Assembly (NCBI GenBank): GCA_032719365.1
Contig: CM064867.1
Span: 70,492,136 to 70,556,135 of the forward strand
Length of the DNA: 64,000 nt
From: Prinsepia uniflora
Lineage: Eukaryota; Streptophyta; Magnoliopsida; Rosales; Rosaceae
Reading direction: 5' to 3'
Each line of letters begins with the position of its first letter. Within the stretch, counting starts at the first letter, position 1. Positions 30,483 through 42,600 of this stretch are shown here, one piece after another. Made by a program: the position numbers and the translations under genes. The notes under the pieces were generated by a model. It saw nothing but the letters and a program-made list of their open reading frames with translations, searched no databases and was not told the origin of the DNA.

Positions 30483-32727
30483 GTTGAGAGAAACCGTGAA
30501 GAACCATTTTCTGGTTTTTGGGGGGAAAACTCAGAATTCGATTTCTACTGGTTTTGGGACCAATCTAAACACAGAGGGAGCCTTCTGGGAGTGACAGAAA
30601 CACGACCGTGCAAGAGTTGAAGGGATTTGAGCACGGATTGCCCAGGAACCCAAGTTCCAGTTCAGAGAAATACCAGTTTGGTGGGAAAATCGAAGATCAA
30701 ATTGTGGGGCCTTTTGAGCGAAACCAAGGGTCGTATTAGTCTTCTGGGAGCAAAAGGAAACCGACCACATCGATTTCGAAGGACATCACTCACGAATTGG
30801 CCAAGAACTGAGTTCCCTGGTTCTGAGAATTGTCGAGCTTGAGGACGACGACTTCCAGGTTAGTTTGGGGTCAATTGGTTGGATGGTTTGGTTCGTCTAG
30901 GTCCCCTTAAGCTACTGGTGAAGTTAATTGGATAATGGAACTGTTTTGGGTGAGTTCTGAGTGATGACCCGTTCATCTGTTCGGGTCTGGGTTGATCGAT
31001 TTGGGGCATGTCAAAGTAACTAAATGACTTAGACCTCTAATCAATTGATTATGGAACATGTTAGGATAAAAAACAAGAGCTATTGAGTGAGAATGGATGG
31101 TTAATTAGACGGGTTGAACACGCGGGTTGAAGACCCGAATAGCGGTAGTCGGGTGAAGATGGTGACACTGTAGCAGTGTCACTGTAGCAGGCGCGTGGCC
31201 TACACGCGCAGCCACTTTGGGCGGCGCGTGACGGCGCGTGTGAGGTTTTCTCCGATCACGGTCAAAAGAGGTTTTCTTACTTTTAATGTTTTTAACATTT
31301 TACCTTAGGGTTCGAGTTGTTCGGGAGTTGTTCGGGATAATTTCGGGAGTTCGGAAGTTTAGGTCCTTAAGGTTTATTTCGTTGAAAAATCCGAAAAAAT
31401 TAGGGAAAATCATACGAGCTATTTGAGGATGATTGTAACCCTCCTTGTACGTTTTTACAGGCCCGGACATTTCCGAAGCTACTGAGGAGCGCAAGGGGCG
31501 CGATTGACACGTCCTAAAACCGTGAGTGGACTTTTGATTCCTAAACCAAGCATGCATGACTATTTTTACTCATCTATCTTATGTTTTCATATATGATTTT
31601 ATGATGATGATATCGTATTTCGATTTTATGTGATTTCACGCTTTTCGAGATAATTATCGTATTTCACGCATTTCGAGGTTACGGTTTTCTCCTATGCATG
31701 AATGATGTTTTGATGAAGTATGTGGATATGATTATGCATGTTACGAATTTATAATTTTTTGAGTATAATTGTGAAGTGACCTTCGGGAATTGCATGTTTT
31801 GGAATTTGCATGTGAACTCGGACATAAGTCCTGTTATGGCAAGATGTGAATTCGGAATGATTTTTTTTTTGGAAAACGGATCATGATGAATCCTGGTTTA
31901 TTGTGTTTATAAATGGTTTTGGGTTTAAAGACCCGGTTGATTTTTGGATCTGGTTTTGGGTTTAAAGACCCGGTTAATTGATGACGGGGGCGGGCCCGGT
32001 AAATTGAGTTTAAAGACTCGTGAGTTTAAAGACTCGGTTATGGTGATACCCCCGAGGCCTATTGATTATATTTTGAGTTTAAAGACTCGTTGATATCCCG
32101 GGAAGGCCTGATATTGAGTTTAAAGACTCGGATGGATCCAACGGCTTAATTGTGATTATTGATTCACTTTTTACTTGGTTTGCGTAAATGATGTCGCAAA
32201 TGACGATTCTGGATTTTGGTAATATTATATTATTTTACACGAGTTGTGATGGTTTTTCTGTAACGTTTTACATGTGTTTCGGAAAAAGAGTTTTCAAATG
32301 TTAATACGCGGTTTTTGAATATCTGGTTATGCATGCGTGTTATAAAACTGGAGGGCGAACCCCGATTGCATTAAACTGTTTTCTGTAAACTTTTGTTTCG
32401 GTCCACTCACACTTTGTTGTTTTAACTACCCTCCAGGTCGTGGTACAAGTTCGGGGGCTAGCGCCGAGGCAGAGGCAGAGGCATAGAGTTTTCCGTTGCG
32501 GAGTAGTTAGTTCACAGAGTAGGATTTGTTCTTTAACTTGTTTTGTAATATTATGCTCTGTGAAACTAAGGACTTGAGGTCCAGTCAGTTGTATTTGTTT
32601 AATCTTCCTGGTCTGACAATGGGTGTGCTGTAATATTATTTGGTTTTCCGGTCTTTTGAATTCGATTGTCAGACGGGAGCAGGATGCTTCCCGATTATCG
32701 AGGCGATAATCGGGGTGGGTCCTGTCA
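30483..32727 (+). repeat. LTR J, right part
   Basis: Continuation of solo LTR J after K. It has a CTTCCAG/GTTAGTTT donor-like site near 30855, two ACTGTAGCA motifs (about 31166 and 31182) and the GC hairpin GCGCGTG/CACGCGC (31191-31209). Box 1 (GTGAGTGGAC) is at 31522 and the stem-loop array at about 31917-32135. Box 2 is at 32401, followed by a T-rich tract ending CCCTCCAG/GTCGTGG. The end is GGGTCCTGTCA. Confidence 0.88.
31917..32135 (+). repeat. Stem-loop array, LTR J
   Basis: GGGTTTAAAGACCC occurs twice, followed by five GAGTTTAAAGACTC units, with the same GATACCCCCGAGGCC spacer as in K and G. Confidence 0.85.
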
Positions 32728-32732
32728 ATTTC

Positions 32733-33546
32733 CAAGTAGGCTTGCCAAATCTAAGAAGGATGAATCCGATGAGGAAATCTTGGAGATCTTCAAAAGGGTG
32801 CAAATCAATATGCCTTTGATCGAGTGCATCAAACAAGTTCCGAAATACGCAAAATTTCTGAAAGAGTTATGCACTCCAAGGCGCCAGACGAGGGAGAAGG
32901 AGGTTGTGATGGTGAGTGAAACAGTTTCTACTGTAATCCAACGTCGGCTACCCCCAAAGTTGAAGGACCCAGGGAGTTTTTCTGTTCCCTGCGTGATTGG
33001 TAACAAGTCTTTTAATAAATTCATGCTAGACTTAGGTGCATCCATTAATGTTATGCCATATTCACTATATATTGCCCTAGGTTTAGGTAAACTACAGCAT
33101 GACGATGTTATCATTCAATTAGCCGATCGTTCTAATGTGTATCCTAAGGGATACGTCGAAGATGTTCTTGTGCAGTTTAACCAGCTCATTTTCCCCGCGG
33201 ATTTTTATGTCCTAGACATGGAGGATTCCCCTACAAATCAAGCTCCACTAATGTTGTTGGGAAGAGGAGAACTGCCAAGACGAAGATTGATGTATTCAAT
33301 GGTACATTAACTATGGAAGTCGATGGAGAAGAAATTGGCTTCAACATTTTCGATGCCATGAGGTACCCTAGTTCCACAACTCAAACTACTTTTCCTATTG
33401 ACGTGTGCACTTCTTTCGTAGAGAAACATCTTGAGTCAATACGAGAAGACACACTCAATATGATAATCCAGAAAGGAGTTGGCCTAACGCAATCGGGGGA
33501 AGCCTTGGTTGAAGATACGGATTACGAACTAGAGCCTCGAATTTAG
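32733..33546 (+). pseudogene. Athila A gag linker and aspartic protease (broken)
   Basis: This resumes the A polyprotein after LTR J (SRLAKSKKDESDEEILEIF). The protease active site is DLGAS at 33029-33043, a form usual in Athila-type proteases, followed by INVMPYSLY. An 8-9-nt loss near 33265 relative to B (which reads FFGRPFMRTAK) shifts the frame. The reading then ends in TAG at 33544, where B has a tryptophan codon. The enzyme would have cleaved the Gag-Pol precursor. Confidence 0.85.
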
Positions 33547-35262
33547 GATGAAGTCATGACCCTAAATGAGGCCCCCATAATGGTAAATCATCAGGTACCC
33601 TTGTCACTTCCAGTTAGTACTAATGCCACTCCTCCTTCAGTGGTTCAGGCCCCCGTTCTCGAGCTCAAAGTTTTGCCTGACCATCTGAGGTGTGCCTATC
33701 TTGGCTCGGACAACACTCTGCCCGTCATAGTATCTTCTGCACTAACCGAATCACAGGAAGACAGATTTGTACGGGTCTTGACGAAGTACAAGACAACCAT
33801 TGGATGGACTATGTCAGACATCAAGGGAATCAGCCCAACAACTTGTGTGCATCGAATCTAGCTAGAAGATGATGCAAAACCCTCTCGTGAAGCCCAACGT
33901 CGACTCCATCCTCCGATGATAGAGGTCGTGAAACAAGAGGTCATCAAACTCTTGGACTGTGGTGTCATCTACCCAATTTCAGACAGCAAATGGGTCTCAC
34001 CAGTCCAAGTAGTCCTGAAGAAAAGTGGAGTCACAGTTGTTGCGAACAACGAAGGTGAGCTCGTGCCTCAGTGAACAGTGACCGGATACAGAGTCTGCAT
34101 AGACTATCGACGCCTAAACAAAGAAACTAGGAAGGATCACTTCCCCTTGCCCTTCATTGATCAAATGCTTGAAAGGTAGCAGGTCACTCCTATTACTTCT
34201 TTCTTGATGGTTATTCCGAGTACAATCAAATCTGTATCGCTCAAAATGACCAAGACAAAACGACTTTCACTTGTCCTTTTGGCACTTTTGCCTATCGAAG
34301 AATGCCCTTCGGTTTATGTAACGCCCCAAGTACTTTCCAAAGATGCATGCTTTCTATTTTCTCTGAATATGTCAAAAAAATAATTGAAGTATTTATGGAC
34401 GATTTCAGTGTCTTTGGGGATAGTTTTGATGCATGCTTAGAACACTTAGAACTTATCTTACAAAGGTGTGTCGAAACTAATCTAGTACTTCACTGGGAAA
34501 ATTGTAATTTCATGGTTAGACAAGGGATAGTCTTAGGTCATATTGTCTCTGAAAGAGGAATTGAAGTTGATAAATCTAAAGTTGATATTGTGCGCCACTT
34601 ACCCTCTCCCACTTTAGTGAGAGAGATCCGTTCATTTCTTGGTCACACAGGTTTCTACAGAAGATTTATCAAAGACTTCTCCCACATTGCAAGGCCCTTG
34701 TGCCGACTGCTTCAAAAGGAGACACCCTTCGTCTTTGATGCAGACTGTCAGGAAGCTTTTGAGAAGCTTAAAAAAAATTCAACCACTGCACCCATTCTTT
34801 GTGCCCCGGATTGGTCCTTACCCTTTGAACTAATGTACGATGCCTCTGATTATGCAGTTGGTGCTGTACTCGGACAAAGGTGGGACAAGAATCCCTACGC
34901 CATCTACTATGCATCCAGAACTTTGAATGATGCCCAAATGAACTACACCACAACCGAGAAGGAGTTGCTTGCTGTTGTGTTTGCTTTAGATAAATTTTGC
35001 TCTTATTTACTTCGAACTAAGGTTGTTATTTACACTGATCATGCAGCACTTAAGTATCTCCTAGCCAGGAAGGAAGCGAAACCAAGGCTAATCCGATGGA
35101 TTCTTCTTCTTCAAGAGTTTGACATCGAGATTAAAGACAAGAAAGGTGTAGAAAACGTGGTGGCAGACCATTTGAGTCGCATAGCACATGAACGAGATCC
35201 TGTGGCGATTCAAGAGATGTTTCCGGACGAACAACTCTTCAAAATCGAGGGAAGTACTCCTT
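33547..35262 (+). pseudogene. pol: Athila A reverse transcriptase-RNase H (broken)
   Basis: RT and RNase H of a Ty3/gypsy Athila-type element. It has in-frame stops at 33859 and 34072 and a 1-nt loss near 34176. The open part from 34302 has the polymerase motif FMDD (34392-34403), RNase H with YDAS at about 34837, TEKELLAV at about 34957 and TDHAAL near 35035. The catalytic glutamate of RNase H is intact here, unlike in B. At 35262 the sequence jumps to late integrase, losing about 0.54 kb present in B (51000-51551), with TTTGGGATC as the joining context. Confidence 0.88.
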
Positions 35263-36089
35263 GGTTTGGGATCCCGCGGGTCCTAATAAGTGATGGAGGA
35301 AGTCATTTCTGCAACAAGACCATTGAAGCATTAATGAAATGGTATGGTGTCACTCATAGAGTCTCTACACCTTACTGATAGGACCCACCCCTAATCCCCC
35401 GGGATAATCCGTCACTAATCACTTCGCTAATCTCGACTCCCGAGACAGGTCGTTACACTTACCATCCTCAAACGAGTGGAATGGCTGAAGTCAGTAATAG
35501 AGAGATCAAGAAGATATTAGAGCGAACCATGGGTCCTAATCGTAAGGATTGGAGCCAACGGCTGGATGATGCACTTTGGACATATAGGACGGCATACAAA
35601 ACACCTATAGGAATGTCACCCTATATGTTGGTGTACAGTAAAGCCTGTCACCTTCCGGTGGAACTAGAGCATAAAGCATGGTGGGCTGTCAAGACTTTCA
35701 ACATCAAGCTGGATGACACCGGGTTGCATCGAAAGCTCCAGCTGAGTGAGCTTGAGGAGATCAGAAATGATGCATTCGAAAACGCTCTGATCTACAAGGA
35801 AAGGACTAAGGCATTTCATGACAAACAGATCAAGAGTAAAACGTTTGACATTGGTCAGAAAGTTTTGCTGTTCAGTTCTCGGCTTAGACTCTTTCTTGGG
35901 AAGTTTTCTTCTAGATGGGTAGGTCCTTTTGTTATTACTAATATATTTGCCCATGGAGCCATACAGATCAAACACGTTGGAACTGGAAAAGAGTTCAAGG
36001 TTAATGGCCACAGATTGAAGCCTTACATCGAGGCAATTGGAGAACACGATGTGGATTCAGAAAGAGTGCTGCGACGTCCCATCAGATGA
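35263..36089 (+). pseudogene. Athila A integrase remnant, split by L
   Basis: Only the last part of integrase remains: SDGGSHF with the second catalytic Asp, then the 82-bp insertion L, then the glutamate region GMAEVSNREIKKILERT. The C-terminal domain follows to a natural stop at 36087-36089. The HHCC zinc domain and first catalytic Asp are deleted. The C-terminus is complete (FKVNGHRLKPYIEAIGEHD), whereas B's copy stops early and is split by M. Confidence 0.85.
35376..35457 (-). mobile_element. 82-bp mini-LTR L
   Basis: It starts TGATAGGACCCACCCC and ends CGAGACAGGTCGTTACA: the two ends of a reverse LARD-family LTR with the ~3 kb middle missing. It is flanked by the TSD cttac (35371-35375 and 35458-35462). 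The uninterrupted site is visible in B at 51656-51664. The junction lies near GGGATAATCC, where both LTR ends have AATCC-like sequence. Confidence 0.9.
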
Positions 36090-37740
36090 ACATAATAAAG
36101 AATTTGGTCTAGGATGGATGGACGTTAAACTTCAAGCGCTTGTTGGGAGGCAACCCAATGTGTTCCCGAGATGTGAAGGAGTCATTAATACATATTTGCT
36201 ATCTTTCTACCCTTCACTCTCTTTTATTGAATGTTTTCCTACTATTTTCGTAAATCATCTTCCTTACTTGATTCTATGTTTAATTACTTCGGATTTTCCT
36301 ACATTGAGGACAATGTAGAATTCAAGTGTGGGGGAATGGTTTACAATTTTAATTGTCCCAAAAAAAATTAAAAAATAAAAATTGTTTTCTTGAATCTTTT
36401 TGTTTTAACTTAATATTTTTATGAGTCTTAAGTTTCCATTTAACTTGGCAATGACATAAATGAACAAAAATGAATATGTTATGGCCATAAAGATAATCAC
36501 TACAACTTGAATTTATTTGTTAATATTTTGTGATTAAGTGTTATAACTTGAAGATAATGCATGTAAATTGGTACATAAACGAGCATGATAAGATAAGTAT
36601 GAATCATATGAACCTTATGTGAGCTGTAGAACTTTATATACATCTTTGATGAGTGATTCATAAGTTCTTTGTTTAAATTGATATACATATGCCTTATAAC
36701 TGCTTGTCATAGTTTTTAATGAACTCTAGAGTACTAGAACTTATTCTAGATGATTTTCAAAGCTTTTAAGTCAATAAACTCTCTGATTTTGGAAATGATT
36801 AAGGCACTAGGGTTAACACCATAAATTCAAACATCCATGATCCCTATTTTGTGCGCATGAGTTGCGACCCCCTAAGTTTTAACCCTTTTGAGCCCACATT
36901 AAGCCTTTCTTTCATCACCATGATTATCTAAACACTTGAGCTTAGTATAGACATCTTTTACCCTTGTTCCAAGGACTCGGTTGAAGACATAAAGATTGTG
37001 TAAAGAGAAAATGATGATATTGAAAAGACTTTTATGTATATTATGTGGATTTACTTACTCAAATATTGTTGTATTATTGACACATGTTATTACCTTGATA
37101 TATGAAAAAAAAAAATTAACGAAAAAAAAAGTATTGAGTTTCTATCAAGGTAATAAGGTTTGATTATGTAATGTTTGAGTTAAGTCCCTTACTTTAGTAA
37201 ATCCGACACAAAGAATGATTGTAAGGCCCAACATGATGGAATTAGGCCTATGTTCGAAGGGATGGATTACTAATATCTTTGCACTAAGGTTGGGAAGTTA
37301 TGATACGTTTTGGGAGTTTATTGAGTCTTGGAACGAATTGAGCACCACTTATCCTATATTTTTCTTGCCTCAAAACGTAGCCCCATTACAACCTTCGTAA
37401 AGATCTTATGATCCTTAAGATGGTAAATTTTGATTAGTGGAGTCAATCACTTGATTAAGTTTATGGTTTTGGTTCATTTGTGCAAGTAAGTTTTGTTTTT
37501 ATCTTGAGGTGTTTGTTTAAAATTTTGCAAAAGTATTTCATGTCTATTATGTGAGCATTTCTCTCACATATTTTGAGTGCAAACACAAACCGTTACAAAA
37601 TTGAGTGAATTTATGAGTGCATATCCTTGTGAGTTGATTCATGCTTGTTTTATTCATGTAGAGATCCATTTCACCATATTTACTCATTATCTTACTTGTT
37701 GAAACATTTTATTACCATGTATTAACTCTCGAATTCCATG
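36090..37740 (+). other. Athila A 3' non-coding region
   Basis: AT-rich, with no env-like open frame. It contains the hairpin TTGGGAGGCAACCCAA (36143-36158), the hairpin CATTGAGGACAATG (36302-36315) and a polypurine-like AGTGTGGGGGA (36325-36335). All three recur in B (58341, 58513 and 58536). Homology to B continues to CCATGTATTAACTCTCGAATTC near 37737 and then stops. Confidence 0.7.
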
Positions 37741-37929
37741 TTTTTGGGTCTCCCTCATTCAGACTAGAAGTGTCAGTGACTGTCGGGCGGAGGCTATCGC
37801 CGTAACTGAGGTTTATTGTGGGGATTGACTTCTTTTTTAAGTCAATCTGGTATGATATGGTAATTGAATGCGTTAGAGGTTGGCAGATATTCGAACCTGC
37901 CGGATACTCATCAGGCATGAATAGGTACG
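37741..37929 (+). other. Foreign segment between Athila A and B
   Basis: It replaces the expected end of A (polypurine tract and 3' LTR). About 37818-37870 (GGGGATTGACTTCTTTT, then GTCAATCTGGTATG) resembles two places in K's internal region, near 26265 and 26400. It is therefore probably the continuation of element C, which A and B both invaded. TGTCAGT at 37771-37777 repeats the TGTCAGT just left of A (15631-15637). It could be the far target site of A, but this is unproven. Confidence 0.5.
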
Positions 37930-38703
37930 TGATAGGTCCTCAAATAAGCATTATTTTATATTATTTTATACCATTTATACTTGAATTTTAATATTAAAAT
38001 ATTAAATAAATTGATAAAATAATTTATTTTGTGATTTTTATGTTTAGATAAATAAAGTTTGTAATTTGGAGCATTTTGGCAAAAGAATCGTCTCGATCGA
38101 AATTATAACGAATAAATTATGGACGAAATTCGGTGGAATTATTAATTTAATTTTAAATTAATTAATTTTAATTTACTGTGCGGCCCGTATCGTTTCAGCC
38201 CAGTCCATCAAACCCATTTTTAAATCCTAGCAGCCCGGCCCAGATTTCGACCTGAAGCCCAGTCCACAGCGCTTCAGCCCAGCCAGGCCGAGCCAAGCCC
38301 AGGCCCGTGCGGCCCAGCTCGCTCCAGGCCCAATCCGCAACAGCAGCCTTCATCCCAACCCAGATTTGTCTTCAGCGCGCGCTCACCAACGCCTACAGCT
38401 CCCGTTCGGCGCGCGTGTCCTGACTGCCCACCTCCCTCCTCAGCGCGCGCCTGCCGAAATCCAATTCTCCTTTTCAGCAGCCATCAGTCGAATTCCAGGT
38501 CTCCTCTTCTGCACTGCCTAGCCGAATTTTCTGCCCTCATTTCAGAAAAGCTTGCCAGCCATTTCAGCCACTTTCGAACCCAAATTTGCAACTTTACAAC
38601 TAAAACCACTTCTAAACATCATCACAAATCTTTATTACTCATCATTCCATTACTTAACATTTTTTATTGTATTTTTATATTATTTTTGGTAGCTTTTTCC
38701 ACC

Positions 38704-38712
38704 TATAAATAG
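38704..38712 (+). promoter_or_regulatory. TATA box, Athila B 5' LTR
   Basis: TATAAATAG lies after a T/A-rich stretch and about 240 nt downstream of the GC-rich U3 block. The position is equivalent in the 3' LTR (63731-63739). Confidence 0.75.
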
Positions 38713-39621
38713 GGTTTCATTTCATTTGATGAAGGACACCTTCTTTGAGGCACACATTTGAGCCTTCTTTGAGAGAAACTTTGGCAAAGTATTTCCAATA
38801 CAAAGTTTAGAGTTTGAGTCCATATTTCCCAAGTTTATTTCCTCCATCTTCATAAGGTTCTATCCGCTGTAGGAGAATCGTATGAATAACAATCCATTGT
38901 TTTCATCCACCTTGAAAGTGTAACCATTACTCTCCATTTACTCAAACTCTCATTTTTGTTATTGGTTTTGATTATAGTTCAATATATGTGGGGTATTTTC
39001 TTACTAATATTAGTAAGTGTTAAATGCAATCTCCATGTGTCTTACTTTATGAATTTTAGTTATTTTATACATGTAACGACCCATCCCGGAATTCGGGATT
39101 AGATTAGTAACTAACCGTGATTAATGGGGGTTAATCGGTGATTAGTTGGGTGAAATCGGACGAACATGGCAAAATGACCGTTTTGCCCCTAGTCGTGGGT
39201 AAAACGTTGAATTTTTATTCGGGCGGACAAATGGACTTTGACCGATGATCGTGACATAGTTCGGAACGTCACGAGTTCATAGTCAGGTGGCACGTTCGAT
39301 TTCGACGTTCGTGGTGAAAGTTATGACATTCGGAAGTCCAAGGGCATTTTCGTAATTTGGACGAAATAAGGGAAAATGTTGACTTTTTGATCGGGAGGCC
39401 CGATGGCCGAGGTCCAAGGACCGTTAGGAAGGTCTCGATGTCCTGAGTCTGTAGGAAGGCGGCACGCGTCGCTCGGAGTCCGAATGACCAAGTTACGGGT
39501 CACGGAGGTCGGAGGGCATTTTGTTAATTTGCTAACTGAGGGCATTTTGGTCATTTTACCAACTGGGTACTGTTCACCACCGTGGGAGACAACCTGCACG
39601 GCCGTGCCGTGGGTGTCTGGG

Positions 39622-42600
39622 TGACAGGACCCATCCCAATCCCCCCGGGATTACCGTGGAATGTGCCCTGCTCCCGTCCAACAAGGGGTGTCGGACAAGG
39701 GATAACCAAAAGCCACTGCCCAAACGGGGCATCCAGAGTGCGCAAGGATCGATGGAGGAGGTGTGCAATGTCCCAGTCTCTGCTGCAATCGCATCCGTGA
39801 TCAACCTGAAGGGCATTAAAACCAAAAGCTGTGAGTGGACAAAAACGAGTAAGTTCATCAAATACATTTATAAGACATTTATGCCCTCCAATAAAAACGT
39901 ATGCATGCCACGAAAACCAGTAACCAAAACGTTTGCTCAACCGAGCCATTAGGGCCTTAGCCCAAAAACCGTTAACCAAAAACCAAGTGTGGGAACTCAG
40001 CCCAAAATTGTGAAATACCATAACTATACATAAACAACCATGTGGGTCACCACCCACGACCATAAATGAACATCAATTCATTAAAATCACACAATCATAA
40101 ATCCACCCGGAAAGCCATTTCATTAATTCGGATTTTACCATTACCATCACCAGCATCCCTGATGCTAGACGTCCCTGACGTCATATCTCACGGTTTCATA
40201 AGCTACGCGTGCTGCCCGGGGTCTCTTCGGGTCCATATTTCTGACATCCCTGATGTCTGACGTCCCAGACGTCAATCATAGCAATCCTGCTCCTGAGTCA
40301 TCATACGGTCCGGCAGCTCCGTATGGTGACCCTTCACAGGCAATGCACCGTGACTTCCCCAGTGTCCCAGACATCTGGAGGAGACTATCATATATCCTTG
40401 TATCAAGATGGTATATGGAAAACAGTTTTTTTATTAATTCATTCCACAACATCACAATGGGCCCTGCCCGAATTTTCCATAAAACAACACATTTCCATTT
40501 AGGGTCCCTGACCCGAAATCACATTTATTAAATATAGGGTCCCTGACCCGAAATCACAATTTTAATCCAACTGGGCCTCATGCCCGACTTTATGAACCAC
40601 TGGGCCCACGACCCGATTTATAAACCAACTGGGCCCGCAGCCCGACTTATAAACCAACTGGGCCCGTATCCCGATTACGTACTCAAATGGACTCCAAGTC
40701 CGAGATTTCCAAAACAAGTGGGCCTCAAGCCCGAATTCATCTTTCCAATATAAAAACCGTTTTATCATATTATTTATTTAACCACAAGCACGCAAAACCA
40801 CAAATAAACCGTTAATCCCGATATACGTGAAATACGAAAAACACCTCGAAATACGTGCAACATACCCGAAATCAATGCTCACAAATACCATCATAGAAAT
40901 CATGTATATAAACCATATAACACATTTAAGCATGCATAGGATTTATAAAACCAAAGTCCACTCACAGACCGTTTTAACGGTATGCCTCGATACGCGTGCC
41001 ACTGGCCCTCCCGGGCCACACCACTATCACCGGGACTCCCAATCCTGTCCAAATCACATTAGAGGGTTACTAACCTCATCATTAACATCCTATAAAAGTC
41101 CCGTAATTTTTCCGAATTTTTACTTATTTTTAAACTTAATTTAAAACTTTCGGACATCCCGAACAATATCGAGACGGTGTCCGATCGACACGAAACCAAT
41201 CCCAAAATGTCCGTTACATCGAATGGATTAAAAGTCATGTTGACCTCACCTCGAGATTCGTGCCCACGCGCCGCCACGCGCCGCCGTGAGTAGCTGCGCG
41301 TGAAACCCACGCGCCTGCTACAGTGCATCGTCCTAACCCGTATGTCTGGTAAACGGGTCCAAACTGCCCGCGACACGACCCGATTCGTGTTCTGTCAATT
41401 CGATCCTAATTCCTTCAATTGATCATTCCATTAGTTTCGTTTTAAGTTAAATTAAGGTTCTGTAACGTTGATTACACAAAACATTACCTACAATTCCACG
41501 ATTCAACGATGATCCACGAAGAACACCCGGTTACTGTGCAATCATGGAACTCCTTCAATTCCAATTGATTTCCTTAAATTGATTCAACCAGAAGCTTCCA
41601 TGGACTCCGTTAAGCATTTCCCCCAACTCAATTGCTTCAATCCTGCGCTCAATCGTCACGACTCAAGCTCGAACACCGTCACTGTTCAACCATGGAGTTC
41701 TGTCAACCATAGCCGTTTTCTTTCAATTGATGAACCCAGAAGCATCGTGGGATCATGAGAAGTGGTTTCTCCACCTCAATTTCGTCCATCGAAGCCTCCA
41801 ACATCACGACTCAAGGTCGAATTTCCTCCTGTCACCAAGCTCGTTCAGAGTCAAAACGGCACCAATTCCCTTCGTTCTTTCGACGTTTCTGATCGTGGCA
41901 TTCCCAGAAAGCTGAATGTAACCTCCAATTCGATCCTCACGGCCTTAGGATTTGATTTCGAATTTTCCCTCCCATAATCTAATTTTCGAATTTCCTGTCT
42001 CACCACCCACACTCAGTCCCAGTGTTTCCCGAAATGAATCCAGTCTCCCTAGCCTCTCAATTCCCTCAATTCTGCCGTGAGAAGGCAGCCAAATCCTCCA
42101 GCCCTCACACTCTCTCTGTTTTGAAATCGTCCACGGGTAAGAAAAACAAAGAAGAAGAAAATGCGGGAAAAAGATGGAGAAGGAATGATGGTGTAGGAAT
42201 GATTGTGTTTGGAGGGAAACAAGGATCAGAATTCAGGGGATGGGTGACACTTGTCACTCATCCGGATGTGCACAGTCATCAGTTACTATTCAATATTATA
42301 TTATTATTTTAATCCGAGCCTCGGTTCGTTAGTTCGTTTCCTTGACCATAACTTCGTCGTCGTAACTCCGATTTCGGCATGCCGCCTGTCGTTGGATTCG
42401 TATCGACGATACCTACGTAACGGTCCTTGGCCCTCGCCCATCGGACCTCCCGGTCAAAAAGTCAACATTTGGCCCCTAGTATGCCAAATTACCAAAATAC
42501 CCCTCAACTTCCGCACACCATAACTTTCTCTACGAATGTCGGAATCAAACGTGCCACCTGTCTATGAACTCGTGACGTCCCGAACTACGTCACGGTCATC

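Larger units (their letters stand above)
20425..32727 (+). mobile_element. Solo LTR J, split by complete element K
   Basis: A forward LTR of the LARD-like family inserted in Athila A between gag and protease. It starts TGTAACGCCCCGG and ends GGGTCCTGTCA. The TSD is atttc (20420-20424 and 32728-32732), confirmed by the uninterrupted sequence in B at about 48450. Without K and its TSD it is about 2.99 kb (20425-21168 plus 30483-32727). No internal region is present, so it is a solo LTR left by LTR-LTR recombination. The left part carries the U3 module with GACGTCACGAG and an ACTGTAGCACC motif at 20878. Confidence 0.9.
15638..37740 (+). mobile_element. Athila-type Ty3/gypsy retrotransposon A (degenerate)
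   Basis: A forward element with 5' LTR, tRNA-Asp primer site, leader, gag, protease, RT, RNase H, integrase and a long 3' non-coding region. It is interrupted by solo LTR J (with K inside) and mini-LTR L. Its internal region is collinear with element B. The distal end is missing: homology to B stops near 37740, about 0.15 kb before B's polypurine tract, and no 3' LTR of the A type follows. It is dead, with several stops and frameshifts and a deletion removing the front of integrase. Confidence 0.85.

Noticed and set aside
35376..35457. MITE or other small DNA transposon
   Set aside because: Its two halves match the ends of the LARD-family LTR. TG...CA ends and a 5-bp TSD fit an LTR, and there are no longer terminal inverted repeats.
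39551..40063. 170-codon minus-strand frame across the G/H junction
   Set aside because: It spans the TSD and terminus of H, so it is an accident of nested insertion.
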